From positions 24,248-88,247 of the forward strand of contig CALUKU010000007.1 of the NCBI GenBank assembly GCA_944321295.1: 64,000 bases of DNA, in the 5' to 3' direction. The notes below the pieces were generated by a model. It had not been told where the DNA came from. It saw only the letters and a program-made list of their open reading frames with translations, and searched no databases. The position numbers and the translations under genes are program-made. Below, one piece after another: positions 24,978 to 33,632 of this stretch. Numbering within the stretch: the first letter of the stretch is position 1; the number at the start of each line of letters is the position of its first letter. Source of the DNA: an uncultured Prevotella sp. (lineage in GTDB: Bacteria; Bacteroidota; Bacteroidia; Bacteroidales; Bacteroidaceae).

Positions 24978-25691
24978 ATGAAATCAGTCTTGGTTGATAA
25001 AATCGTGAAGACTGACGCAATGGGTGACGGGCTTCTGATGGAGGCTCGTGGACGGGTGTACACGTTCCTTAACCCTGTGTCGTATCTTTACGCGTTGAAG
25101 AATAAGGGCTTGTTTGCCAGGTTTGACGGCATTTTCGCCGACGGCTCGATACTTGTGTCGGCCATCAGGCTGCTGTACGGGCGCAGAGTGACGAGGCGCA
25201 GCTTTGACATGACGTCGCTGGCGCCGGTATTGCTGAAGTATGCCGAGGAGAATCGTAAGTCGGTGTATATCGTGGCCTCTAAGCAGGAACAGGTTGAGAG
25301 GGCCGTCGGGATATTTAAGGAGAGGTATCCGGGGCTTATTGTCGCGGGATATCGAAACGGTTATTTTTCGTCTGACGACGAGCAGCTGCGCGAGGCGGAG
25401 CATATCGTCGAGGTGGCGCCAGACTTCATTATCGTTGGCATGGGAGCTTTGATGCAGGAGCGTTTCTTGCTGAAGGTGAAGGATGCCGGTTATGGCGGCA
25501 TCGGCTTTACGTGCGGCGGCTTCATTCACCAGACGGCGAAGGACGAGATTGAGTATTACCCGGCATGGGCCGACAGGATGAACCTGCGCTTTGTCTACCG
25601 CATGTACAAGGAACCTCACACGCGCAAGAGGTATTTGCAGGCTGCCGTGCTGTTTCCCGCGAGGTTTATTTGGGAAAGACTTTTCGGATAG
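24978..25691 (+). CDS. WecG/TagA/CpsF family glycosyltransferase
   Basis: A 237-residue GT26 enzyme. It shows FDGIFADGSILVSAIRLLYGR, RRSFDMTSLAPVLLKYAEENRKSVYIVASK, the central FIIVGMGALMQERFL and TCGGFIHQTAKDE. Family members transfer ManNAc or similar residues onto undecaprenyl-PP-GlcNAc early in the assembly of cell-surface polymers. The C-terminus ends in a basic, amphipathic segment (RYLQAAVLFPARFIWERLFG) that could bind membrane. It stands apart from the main cluster, separated by the three-gene cassette and repeats. Confidence 0.9.
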   Translation: MKSVLVDKIVKTDAMGDGLLMEARGRVYTFLNPVSYLYALKNKGLFARFDGIFADGSILVSAIRLLYGRRVTRRSFDMTSLAPVLLKYAEENRKSVYIVASKQEQVERAVGIFKERYPGLIVAGYRNGYFSSDDEQLREAEHIVEVAPDFIIVGMGALMQERFLLKVKDAGYGGIGFTCGGFIHQTAKDEIEYYPAWADRMNLRFVYRMYKEPHTRKRYLQAAVLFPARFIWERLFG

Positions 25692-25800
25692 CCTTATGAA
25701 TAAGGAGAAACAGGGCAACGACGAGCGACACTGGTATCAGGAGGATGAATATCAGCGTGGGGAGTATTGTGCCTAATATCTGTTGTAATTTTTCTTTCAT
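25666..25800 (-). CDS. Possible 44-aa single-span membrane peptide
   Basis: Reading MKEKLQQILGTILPTLIF, then a continuous hydrophobic stretch of ~20 residues, and a basic end KAIRKVFPK. The shape (charged N-terminus, one membrane helix, basic C-terminus) is that of a real small membrane protein, and it overlaps the end of the wecG-like gene by only 26 bases tail to tail. No ribosome site or homologue could be verified, so this remains tentative. Confidence 0.35.
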   Translation of the reverse strand: MKEKLQQILGTILPTLIFILLIPVSLVVALFLLIHKAIRKVFPK

Positions 25801-26304
25801 CGGTGTTTATGTGTGTGCAAAAATACTGAAAACATTGAATAGCGCAAAATGGCGGACTGAAAAACAGTCTGCCATTTTTGTTTAAAGACACACTCTCATT
25901 TATTAAAGGGGAGAAGGTGAGAGGGTGAGAAGGGGAGAAGGGGATTTTAAAGGTAAAAGGTAAAGAAGTAAAAAGGTAAAAAATTAGCATTTGGATTTTT
26001 CAGTTTTCACTTTTCACTTTTAATTCTTAACTCTCCGGATTTCGTATAAAAAATAAAGCGGTGGCCTTCACAGGCAACCGCTCTATATCTTCAATAGGTA
26101 TTAGTTTTTTAAGGTAAAAAGATTGTTTTCAGGATAACAGTTGCAAATATATTCACTTTTTTTTTATTAACCAAATAAAATATTAGATTTATTTTATTAA
26201 ATTTTATGTGTGCCCGCACAATATGATGTTTTAACGTCTGTTGACAATTGAGCAGTGTAACATGGGGTTATAATGGGCATATTTTCACTTTTTATTAATA
26301 TATA
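25801..26304. repeat. Gap with degenerate GGTGAGAA and GGTAAAA repeats
   Basis: No gene is visible. Bases 25,910-25,985 are GGTGAGAA/GGGAGAAGG and GGTAAAAAAGT units; 26,000-26,030 are TTTTCACTTT units. Bases 26,130-26,300 are AT-rich without recognisable elements. Confidence 0.55.
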
Positions 26305-26336
26305 TTTGTTTTTATGGGTAAAAGATAGTAACTTTG
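26305..26336 (+). promoter_or_regulatory. Promoter of the secreted glycosidase gene
   Basis: TTTG at 26,305-26,308, a 20-base spacer and TAACTTTG at 26,329-26,336 match the Bacteroidetes consensus fully. The ATG at 26,341 is only four bases on, so the mRNA would be leaderless from that start, or have a ~15-base leader if translation begins at the second ATG (26,356). Confidence 0.78.
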
Positions 26337-26340
26337 GCGT

Positions 26341-27864
26341 ATGAAAACGAGCATAATGAGCCACGGCAGGCTGATGGTTTTAGCTTGCATGCTGATATTT
26401 ATGGGCTTGTCGGGACGTGCCGACGGCTCATTGAAACGTGAATTCCGCGGCGCATGGATACAGTGTGTCAACGGGCAGTTCTTGGGCATGGGCACTCGCC
26501 AGATGCAGGAAACGCTGACATACCAGCTTGACAAGCTGAAGCAGTATGGGGTGAACGCCATAATCTTCCAGGTGAGGCCTGAGTGCGACGCTTTATATGA
26601 AAGCGGAATAGAGCCTTGGAGCCGCTTCCTTACGGGCAGACAGGGACAGGCGCCGTCGCCTTACTGGGACCCGTTGGCGTGGATGGTGGAGCAATGCCAC
26701 AAAAGGGGCATGGAGCTGCACGCATGGATCAACCCTTATAGGGCTAAAACGAAGACGACGAGGGAGTTGGCGTCGAACCATGTGGCCATCAAGCACCCTG
26801 AACTGGTGTTCGCTTATGACGGGCAGCTGATATTGAATCCGGCCCTGCCTGAGAACCGTGACTATATCTGCAAGGTTGTGGCTGACATCGTTGAGCGCTA
26901 TGACATCGACGGATTGCACATTGACGACTATTTTTATCCGTATCCGGCTGCGGGACAGTCGATACCTGACGACAAGGAGTTTGCCGAGCATAACAACGGC
27001 ATTAGGGACAGGGGCGACTGGAGGCGGTATAACGTCAACCTGTTTATGAAGCAGATGTATGAAACGATACATGACGTGAAGCCGTGGGTGAAGTTCGGCG
27101 TGTCGCCGTTCGGCATTTACAGGAACAAGAGGAGCGCTCCTGCCATAGGCAGCAACACTAACGGACTGCAGAACTATGACGACCTGTATGCCGACGTGCT
27201 GATGTGGGTGAACAACGGTTGGGTGGACTATTGCGTGCCGCAGCTGTATTGGCAGATAGGGCATAAGGCGGCCGATTATGAAACGCTGATAAAGTGGTGG
27301 AACAAGTACGCCGGCAGGCGTCATCTTTATATAGGCGAGGACGTTGAGCGGACGGTGAAGACGCCTGACTTGAACGACTGGCGGGTGAACCAGTTGCCGG
27401 CGAAGCGCAGGCTGCACAGCCAGATGGACAATGTTAACGGCACGGTGCTGTGGTATGCCAAGGCCGTAGTAGACAACATCGGCAATTACGGCTCGGTGAT
27501 GAAGAACGTGTATTGGAAGTATCCCGCCTTCGTGCCTACCATGCCTTACATTGACGGCAAGGCTCCGAAGAAGGTGAGGAAGATGAAGTTTGTTGACATC
27601 GACGGCAGACCTGTGCTGTTCTGGAAGGCTCCTAAGGGTAAGGGATGGAAGAACGAGGCCGTGAAGTATGTGGTCTACAGGTTTGTTGGCAACGAGAAGG
27701 TTGACGTGAACGACCCGTCGAAAATCGTAGCGGTGACTACCGACGAGTTTTACGAGATACCGGTAAAGGAAATGGTGATGGGAGCTAAGGTGCATTATGC
27801 CGTGACGGCGTTCGACCGCATGAGCAACGAGAGCAAACCACGGAAAAAGTCAATAAAATATTAA
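26341..27864 (+). CDS. Secreted family-10-like glycosyl hydrolase (GHL10/DUF187)
   Basis: A 507-residue protein with a signal peptide (about residues 6-27: GRLMVLACMLIFMGLSGRADG) and a GHL10 catalytic barrel: KREFRGAWIQCVNG, LDKLKQYGVNAIIFQVRPECDALY, GMELHAWINPYRAK, RYDIDGLHIDDYFYPYP and VKFGVSPFGIYRN. The conserved Asp-Asp in HIDDYFYP is the probable active site. A C-terminal ~100-residue fibronectin-like strand region follows (VLFWKAPKGKGWKNEAVKYVVYRF). Relatives act on peptidoglycan-type or other glycans in the envelope; the exact substrate cannot be told. The gene is monocistronic or joined to the small gene 12 bases downstream. Confidence 0.88.
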   Translation: MKTSIMSHGRLMVLACMLIFMGLSGRADGSLKREFRGAWIQCVNGQFLGMGTRQMQETLTYQLDKLKQYGVNAIIFQVRPECDALYESGIEPWSRFLTGRQGQAPSPYWDPLAWMVEQCHKRGMELHAWINPYRAKTKTTRELASNHVAIKHPELVFAYDGQLILNPALPENRDYICKVVADIVERYDIDGLHIDDYFYPYPAAGQSIPDDKEFAEHNNGIRDRGDWRRYNVNLFMKQMYETIHDVKPWVKFGVSPFGIYRNKRSAPAIGSNTNGLQNYDDLYADVLMWVNNGWVDYCVPQLYWQIGHKAADYETLIKWWNKYAGRRHLYIGEDVERTVKTPDLNDWRVNQLPAKRRLHSQMDNVNGTVLWYAKAVVDNIGNYGSVMKNVYWKYPAFVPTMPYIDGKAPKKVRKMKFVDIDGRPVLFWKAPKGKGWKNEAVKYVVYRFVGNEKVDVNDPSKIVAVTTDEFYEIPVKEMVMGAKVHYAVTAFDRMSNESKPRKKSIKY

Positions 27865-27876
27865 AAACGCGATACT

Positions 27877-28314
27877 ATGAAAACGAGTGATGCAACATTT
27901 TCACAAATCGAGCGGTTCATCAGGAAAATCGCCCAGAAGTTTCCGTCGACGGAAGAGCCGACGGTGATGACCGACATCCACCTGAGCATATCGCAGGACA
28001 CGGGCGAGCTGCTGGCGTTTGACGACAACGACAACGAGATAACGCGTTGCGTGGTGAGTGACTGGATTGACAATAAGACGACCGACTTTTACGATACGGC
28101 GGCAGGAGCGATACGCGACGTTATAGGCAGGCTGCATGACAGCGTTGACAACATGAGCATACTGAAGCCGTTCAGCTTTATTCTTGAGAACGACGAAAGG
28201 GAGCATTATGCCGAGCTGTATCTCGTTGACAGCGACATCAAGATTATAGGCGGCGACCTGATGAAGGGACTTGACGACGACTTGGATAAGTTCCTTGCAG
28301 ACCTGCTTAAATAG
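27877..28314 (+). CDS. Conserved acidic hypothetical protein
   Basis: A 145-residue soluble, acidic protein with no signal peptide. The order of segments (FSQIERFIRKIAQKFP, VMTDIHLSISQDTGELLAFDDNDNEIT, VVSDWIDN, AAGAIRDVIGRL, FSFILENDEREHYAELYLVDSD) recalls uncharacterised Bacteroidales proteins. It lies 12 bases after the glycosidase and ends before a clear hairpin terminator. Function unknown. Confidence 0.75.
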   Translation: MKTSDATFSQIERFIRKIAQKFPSTEEPTVMTDIHLSISQDTGELLAFDDNDNEITRCVVSDWIDNKTTDFYDTAAGAIRDVIGRLHDSVDNMSILKPFSFILENDEREHYAELYLVDSDIKIIGGDLMKGLDDDLDKFLADLLK

Positions 28315-28363
28315 AGTGTTGTTTGTAGGGAGCGTAATGCGCTGATATATAATAGGTTATAAT

Positions 28364-28398
28364 AGGCCGCCTTTTGCCATGCAAAAGGCGGCCTTTCT
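28364..28398 (+). terminator. Hairpin terminator after the hypothetical gene
   Basis: A perfect 14-bp stem (AGGCCGCCTTTTGC, loop CAT, GCAAAAGGCGGCCT) followed by TTCTCGTT. The T-tract is weak but the stem is very stable and positioned 50 bases after the stop codon. Confidence 0.65.
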
Positions 28399-28443
28399 CG
28401 TTGTAAAAGCTTAGGTTTAGTATGATATAACAGCCATGGTAGG

Positions 28444-28829
28444 GGCTCATCCGCAAATCTGTTGGATGGTACAATCGTGCAGTGCGGACAGCCTAAGCTT
28501 GAAATATTTGCGTTCATCAGCAGTTCGGTTGGATAATAAGCACCTGTTCTCTTGCGTTTGTTCTGAATTTGGTTTTATGACATTCTGATTACAACTGCAG
28601 TGCACATCCTAGTCCAAGTGAGGCTCTCGCATATCCCGTCATCCTGAACTTGATTCAGGGCGGAATGGAAACATCCTCATACTGCAACGTTGCTGCATAC
28701 AACCGGATCCTGAATCAAGTTCAGGATGACGGGATATGCGAGAGCCTCACTTGGAAGAGGGTGCGCTTGTAAATCAGATAATGTTTGGACTATACCAACA
28801 TATTCATCCAACAGGTTTGCGGATGAACC
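28444..28829. mobile_element. Non-autonomous element with ~25-bp terminal inverted repeats and an internal 46-bp palindrome (copy E1)
   Basis: The ends read CTCATCCGCAAATCTGTTGG and, inverted, TTCATCCGCAAACCTGTTGG. Inside, 28,614-28,659 is the perfect reverse complement of 28,709-28,754 (46-bp arms carrying TGAACTTGATTCAGG). The element encodes nothing. A homologous copy in opposite orientation occupies 43,984-44,400. Confidence 0.82.
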
Positions 28830-28904
28830 AATTGATTTGGATTAAGATAATATTGCATTAAGAGCTTTTTACGTTAAAAAAACGTTTACGTGCGTTTTTT
28901 TTCA

Positions 28905-28912
28905 TATATTTG
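28905..28912 (+). promoter_or_regulatory. -7 box upstream of the nqr operon
   Basis: TATATTTG matches the -7 consensus; the -33 side has only a weak TTTA. Transcription would start near 28,918, just before the 21-aa leader frame. Confidence 0.5.
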
Positions 28913-28925
28913 CATCTGTGAAAAC

Positions 28926-28991
28926 ATGAAGACTCTTTTCTGTTTATGTCTTAGTATTTCGCTATTGTTTATGATGATTTATTGGCACTAA
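28926..28991 (+). CDS. Possible 21-aa hydrophobic leader peptide upstream of nqrA
   Basis: MKTLFCLCLSISLLFMMIYW plus His, ending in TAA ten bases before the nqrA start. It lies directly after the -7 box, so it would be the first translated frame of the operon. It could be a small membrane subunit or a leader that couples translation; with 21 codons, chance cannot be excluded. Confidence 0.35.
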   Translation: MKTLFCLCLSISLLFMMIYWH

Positions 28992-29001
28992 TGGTGTGAA
29001 T

Positions 29002-30354
29002 ATGACAAATGTAGTAAAAATTCGCAAGGGATTGAACATCCATCTGAAGGGAAAGGCCGAAAAAGTGAAGTCGCAAGTGGAGATGAGCGACTCATTCGGA
29101 TTGTCGCCGGAGTCTTTCCCGGGTTTAAAGCCAAAGGTCCTCGTGCGTGAGGGCGACCATGTGAAAGCCGGCGAACCGTTGTTCGCCGACAAATCCTGTC
29201 AGGAAGTTACGTTCGCGTCGCCCGTAAGCGGCATTGTTACGGCCGTGGTGAGGGGTGACAGGCGAAAGGTGCTTAACGTCGTAGTTAAGCCTGACGCCGA
29301 GCAAGAGTTTGCCGACTTCGGTGTGAAGGACGTTGAAGCGATGACCGGGAGCGACGTTATTGCCGCGTTGCTTAAGGCGGGCTTGTTCGGTTATATAAAC
29401 CAGTTGCCTTACGACGTGGTTACTTCACCTGAACATTTACCTAAGGCGATATTCGTCAGCGCATTGAGGGACAAGCCTTTAGCCTCTGACTTTGAGTTTG
29501 AGCTGTTGGGTAATGAAAATGACTTCCAGACAGGTCTGACAGCATTGTCGAAAATAGCAAAGACTTATCTCGGCATTGGGCGCAACCAAAGTTCTGAATG
29601 TCTGCGCAGGGCAAAGAACGTTGACGTGAACGTGTTCGACGGACCTTGTCCGGCCGGCAACGTTGGCGTACAGATCAACCATTTAGACCCTGTGAACAAA
29701 GGTGAAGTCGTTTGGACGGTTGAGCCGACGGCAGTTATATTCTTCGGACGGTTGTTCAATAGCGGCAAGGTGAACCTGAAGCGCACCATAGCCATTGCTG
29801 GCAGCGAGGTAACGGAGCCTGTTTATGCCGACGTGCTGGTAGGGCAGAAGATATCGTCAATACTGAAAGGACGCATATCTGACGACTCTTCGCACCAGAG
29901 GATAATCAACGGCAACGTGCTTACGGGCCGTAAGTGTACGCTTGACGACTATCTTGACGCTCATGCGTCAGAGGTGACCGTCATTCCCGAAGGTGATAAT
30001 GCAGACGAACTGCTGGGTTGGATAATGCCGAGGCTTAAGCAATATTCTACGAGCAGGAGCTATTTCAGCTGGCTGTCGGGCGGTAAGGAGTATGCTCTTG
30101 ACGCCCGTGTGAAAGGCGGCGAAAGGCACATGATAATGAGCGGAGAGTATGACAAGGTGATACCGATGGACATTTATCCTGAATTCTTGGTGAAGGCGGT
30201 GATTGCCGGTGACATAGAGAAGATGGAAGCCTTGGGTATTTACGAGGTGTCGCCCGAAGACTTCGCCTTGGCGGAATTCGTTGACTCTTCAAAACTTGAA
30301 CTTCAGTCGATAATACGCAGGGGACTGGACATGCTGCGTAAGGAAAACAGCTGA
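29002..30354 (+). CDS. nqrA: Na+-translocating NADH:quinone oxidoreductase subunit A
   Basis: A 450-residue peripheral subunit opening VVKIRKGLNIHLKGKAE, with FPGLKPKVLVREGDHVKAGEPLF (biotinyl/lipoyl-like domain), CPAGNVGVQINHLDPV and a C-terminal ALGIYEVSPEDFALAEFVDSSK, all diagnostic for NqrA. The ATG at 29,002 is preferred over a GTG six bases upstream. First gene of a complete nqrABCDEF operon; the complex oxidises NADH, reduces quinone and pumps Na+ out. The remaining subunits follow within 6 kb in standard order. Confidence 0.95.
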   Translation: MTNVVKIRKGLNIHLKGKAEKVKSQVEMSDSFGLSPESFPGLKPKVLVREGDHVKAGEPLFADKSCQEVTFASPVSGIVTAVVRGDRRKVLNVVVKPDAEQEFADFGVKDVEAMTGSDVIAALLKAGLFGYINQLPYDVVTSPEHLPKAIFVSALRDKPLASDFEFELLGNENDFQTGLTALSKIAKTYLGIGRNQSSECLRRAKNVDVNVFDGPCPAGNVGVQINHLDPVNKGEVVWTVEPTAVIFFGRLFNSGKVNLKRTIAIAGSEVTEPVYADVLVGQKISSILKGRISDDSSHQRIINGNVLTGRKCTLDDYLDAHASEVTVIPEGDNADELLGWIMPRLKQYSTSRSYFSWLSGGKEYALDARVKGGERHMIMSGEYDKVIPMDIYPEFLVKAVIAGDIEKMEALGIYEVSPEDFALAEFVDSSKLELQSIIRRGLDMLRKENS

Positions 30355-30382
30355 CACATAAGCATTTATAATCGTAATAATC

Positions 30383-31537
30383 ATGTTGAAGAAATATCTT
30401 GATAAAATAAGACCTGCCTTTGAGGACAATGGGAAGTTGCATTGTTTCCGCAGCGTCTTTGAAGGCTTCGAGAGCTTCTTGTACGTGCCGAACACTACGG
30501 CGAAGAGCGGAACGCACATTCACGACTCTATAGATTCGAAGCGAATAATGAGCATTGTGGTGATAGCTTTGCTGCCGGCGTTGCTTTTCGGAATGTACAA
30601 CGTGGGTTGGCAGAACTATGCGGCAGCCGGCAAGCTGGCCGAAGCTACGTTCTTCGAGATGTTTGCCTATGGCTTTCTTGCCGTTTTGCCTAAACTTCTG
30701 GTTAGCTATATCGTGGGCCTTGGCATCGAGTTCGCCTGGGCGCAGATGAAAGGCGAGGAGATACAAGAGGGCTACTTGGTCAGCGGTATACTAATACCGC
30801 TCATAATCCCGGTCAACTGTCCCTTATGGATATTGGCCTTGGCCGTAGCCTTTTCCGTTATATTCGTTAAGGAGATTTTCGGCGGAACGGGTATGAACAT
30901 TTTCAACGTGGCCCTTGCCGCCCGTGCCTTCCTCTTTTTCTCGTATCCTACAGAGATGAGCGGTGACAGCGTTTGGGTGGCTCGTGACAGCATTTTAGGG
31001 CTTGGCAATACCCTGCCTGACACGTTCACCCAGGCTACGCCCCTGGCTCTTGTGTCTAAGAACGCCGACGCAGGATGCAGTCTTGCCGACATGGTGACGG
31101 GCTTCATTCCCGGTTCGGTAGGCGAAACGAGCGTCATCGCCATAGGCATTGGCGCATTGATATTGTTGGTTACGGGTGTTGCCAGCTGGAAGACAATGTT
31201 GAGCGTCTTCGTGGGCGGAGCCTTGACGGCGATGATGTTCGGCGCGTTGGGCAGTACGCCGATACCTTGGTATGAGCACCTGTTCCTCGGCGGCTTCTGC
31301 TTCGGAGCCGTGTTCATGGCAACCGACCCCGTTACGTCGGCGCGCACCGAAACCGGTAAATACATTTACGGTTTCCTGATCGGTTTCATGGCCATCGTCG
31401 TGCGCGTGATGAATCCCGGTTACCCCGAGGGTATGATGCTCGCTATATTGTTCATGAACATGTTTGCGCCGCTGATTGACTATTGCGTAGTGCAACGCAA
31501 CATATCAGCAAGGGCAAAGCGTTCGATTAAAAAGTAA
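30383..31537 (+). CDS. nqrB: Na+-translocating NADH:quinone oxidoreductase subunit B
   Basis: A 384-residue membrane subunit with ~10 helices. KKYLDKIRPAFEDNGKLHCFRSVFEGFESFLYVP is the NqrB N-terminus; DTFTQATPLALVSKN carries the threonine to which FMN is covalently attached (in the SGATP-like position); GSVGETSVIAIGIGAL and MATDPVTSARTETGKYIYGFLIG are further signatures. It binds the riboflavin/FMN cofactors and forms part of the Na+ channel. It starts 28 bases after nqrA. Confidence 0.95.
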   Translation: MLKKYLDKIRPAFEDNGKLHCFRSVFEGFESFLYVPNTTAKSGTHIHDSIDSKRIMSIVVIALLPALLFGMYNVGWQNYAAAGKLAEATFFEMFAYGFLAVLPKLLVSYIVGLGIEFAWAQMKGEEIQEGYLVSGILIPLIIPVNCPLWILALAVAFSVIFVKEIFGGTGMNIFNVALAARAFLFFSYPTEMSGDSVWVARDSILGLGNTLPDTFTQATPLALVSKNADAGCSLADMVTGFIPGSVGETSVIAIGIGALILLVTGVASWKTMLSVFVGGALTAMMFGALGSTPIPWYEHLFLGGFCFGAVFMATDPVTSARTETGKYIYGFLIGFMAIVVRVMNPGYPEGMMLAILFMNMFAPLIDYCVVQRNISARAKRSIKK

Positions 31538-31551
31538 GGAGGAAGATTGTC

Positions 31552-32277
31552 ATGACAGGAAAAAAGATGAAATTGAACACCAATTCGAACGTCTATACAT
31601 TGATATATTCGGCAGTTCTCGTTGTCATCGTGGCGTTTCTGCTTGCTTTCGTGTCGAGCTATCTTAAGCCGGCGCAGGACGTTAACGTGGCCTTGGACAA
31701 GAAACGACAGATATTGTCGGCGCTTAACATACGCGGACTTGCCGACAACGACGTGGCCGAGCGCTATAAGCAGATTGTGGTGAGCGACGACATCATCGAC
31801 GCGCAAAACAACGTGACGGCAAAGGGCACGCAGGGCGGTGAGAATACGGGCTTCAAGCTTGGCAGCGCCGACTATAAGGCCGGTCGTCTGGCTCTTTACG
31901 TGTGCAATGTCGGCGGTGAAACGAAGTATGTAATACCCGTTTACGGCATGGGACTATGGGGACCGATAAGCGGATACATCGCAATTAACTACGATAAGAA
32001 CACCGTTTACGGCGCTTACTTCACGCATGAAAGCGAAACGGCAGGCCTCGGAGCCGAAATAAAGGACAACGTGGCTTGGCAGGAGCAGTTCCGCGGAAAG
32101 AAGCTTACGCTGCCCGGACATGACGGCATAGCGCTCGAGGTGGTTAAGAAGAACGAGGTTACCAATCCTGAAGTGCAGTGTGACGCCGTGACCGGAGCCA
32201 CGCTTACGACCGACGGCGTCAGCCTGATGTTGCAAGACTGCCTTAATAAGTATCTTGAGTTTTTGAAGGACAAATAA
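31552..32277 (+). CDS. nqrC: Na+-translocating NADH:quinone oxidoreductase subunit C
   Basis: A 241-residue subunit with one N-terminal membrane helix (VYTLIYSAVLVVIVAFLLAF) and a periplasmic domain. The FMN-binding motif is DAVTGATLTTDGV near the C-terminus, with the acceptor threonine in SGATLT-like context. GLGAEIKDNVAWQEQF is conserved in the family. Located 14 bases after nqrB behind AAGGAGG-like Shine-Dalgarno bases. ApbE-type flavin transfer would be needed; no apbE gene is in the window. Confidence 0.94.
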   Translation: MTGKKMKLNTNSNVYTLIYSAVLVVIVAFLLAFVSSYLKPAQDVNVALDKKRQILSALNIRGLADNDVAERYKQIVVSDDIIDAQNNVTAKGTQGGENTGFKLGSADYKAGRLALYVCNVGGETKYVIPVYGMGLWGPISGYIAINYDKNTVYGAYFTHESETAGLGAEIKDNVAWQEQFRGKKLTLPGHDGIALEVVKKNEVTNPEVQCDAVTGATLTTDGVSLMLQDCLNKYLEFLKDK

Positions 32278-32292
32278 TTGGGAGGCTTTGAA

Positions 32293-32907
32293 ATGAGTGA
32301 AATGAAGAATAAGGAAGTGTTTGTCAAGCCGCTTAACGCTGACAACCCGATATTGGTACAGGTGCTCGGCATTTGCTCGGCGCTCGCCGTAACGTCGCAA
32401 CTCAAACCCGCAATAGTCATGGGACTTGCCGTAACCGTCATCACGGCTTTCTCTAACTTGATAATATCCGTCATCCGCAACACAATTCCCAACCGAATAA
32501 GGATTATCGTGCAACTGGTTGTGGTTGCGGCTCTCGTGACGATAGTAAGCCAGATACTGAAGGCTTTCGCTTACGACGTAAGCGTGCAGCTGTCAGTTTA
32601 CGTCGGACTGATAATCACCAACTGCATCCTTATGGGACGCCTGGAGGCTTTCGCCATGATGAACAAGCCCTTGCCAAGCTTTATTGACGGCTTGTCAAAC
32701 GGACTGGGCTATGCCTTGATACTGGTGATTGTGGGAACCGTGCGCGAGTTGTTAGGCCGTGGAACCTTGCTCGGCTTTAAGGTCATACCGGACAGCATCT
32801 ATGACGCCGGCTACATAAACAACGGCATGATGACAATGCCGGCAATGGCGCTCATACTGCTCGGCTGCGTGATTTGGGTGCACCGTGCTTACTTGCATAA
32901 GGATTAA
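32293..32907 (+). CDS. nqrD: Na+-translocating NADH:quinone oxidoreductase subunit D
   Basis: A 204-residue membrane protein with six helices and the NqrD/RnfE pattern NPILVQVLGICSALAVTSQLK, VGLIITNCILMGRLEAFAM, DGLSNGLGYALILVIVGTVRELLGRGTL. The ATG at 32,293 is chosen because a strong GGAGG lies at 32,281-32,285; the frame is open further upstream with a TTG. Contains the conserved cysteine that helps form the intramembrane iron centre with NqrE. Confidence 0.94.
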   Translation: MSEMKNKEVFVKPLNADNPILVQVLGICSALAVTSQLKPAIVMGLAVTVITAFSNLIISVIRNTIPNRIRIIVQLVVVAALVTIVSQILKAFAYDVSVQLSVYVGLIITNCILMGRLEAFAMMNKPLPSFIDGLSNGLGYALILVIVGTVRELLGRGTLLGFKVIPDSIYDAGYINNGMMTMPAMALILLGCVIWVHRAYLHKD

Positions 32908-32931
32908 TCATTCATTAATGTTTTGATTATT

Positions 32932-33558
32932 ATGGAACATATCATAAGTTTGTTTTTCAGGTCTATTTTCGTAGACAACATGATATTCGCCTTCTTCCTC
33001 GGCATGTGTTCGTTCCTTGCCGTGTCGAAGAACGTCAAGACGTCGTTGGGACTGGGCTTGGCCGTCACTTTCGTGCTGCTGATAACGGTTCCCGTCGATT
33101 ATCTCTTGCAGGTGTACGTGCTTGGACCCGACTGTCTTGTCGAAGGCGTCGATTTGTCATATTTAAGTTTCATCCTGTTCATTGCGGTCATAGCCGGCAT
33201 TACGCAGCTGGTTGAGATGGCCGTTGAGCGCTTTTCTCCGTCGCTGTATGCTTCGTTGGGCATATTCCTTCCGCTTATCGCCGTCAATTGCGCCATCATG
33301 GGCGCCTCGTTGTTCATGCAGCAGCGCATCAATCTCGACCCGTCAAGCTCGCAATACATCGGAAGCGTGTGGGACGCCATAGCCTATGCCATAGGCAGCG
33401 GCATTGGATGGACTCTGGCGATAGTAGCCATGGGCGCCATTCGTGAGAAGATGCAATACAGCGACGTGCCGCGCCCGTTGCAGGGATTGGGCATAACGTT
33501 CATCACCGTAGGCCTTATGGCCATGGCCATGATGTGCTTCTCGGGACTTAAGATATAA
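32932..33558 (+). CDS. nqrE: Na+-translocating NADH:quinone oxidoreductase subunit E
   Basis: A 208-residue, six-helix protein related to NqrD in inverted topology: [34 protein letters not shown], then [16 protein letters not shown] and [30 protein letters not shown] and NCAIMG hold the cysteines for the iron site. The ATG at 32,932 fits the family start ([13 protein letters not shown]); upstream TTG starts are unlikely. Confidence 0.94.
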   Translation: MEHIISLFFRSIFVDNMIFAFFLGMCSFLAVSKNVKTSLGLGLAVTFVLLITVPVDYLLQVYVLGPDCLVEGVDLSYLSFILFIAVIAGITQLVEMAVERFSPSLYASLGIFLPLIAVNCAIMGASLFMQQRINLDPSSSQYIGSVWDAIAYAIGSGIGWTLAIVAMGAIREKMQYSDVPRPLQGLGITFITVGLMAMAMMCFSGLKI

Positions 33559-33632
33559 TAATGGCGGCAAGGCCGTGGCAGCCGCCATGGCCTTAACCCT
33601 TTAACCGTTAAAACAGTAAAAACAGTTACGAC

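Noticed and set aside
26593-27795. 400-codon minus-strand frame opposite the secreted glycosidase
   Set aside because: His/Val/Arg-rich low-information translation antisense to a gene with a clear signal peptide, promoter and catalytic motifs.
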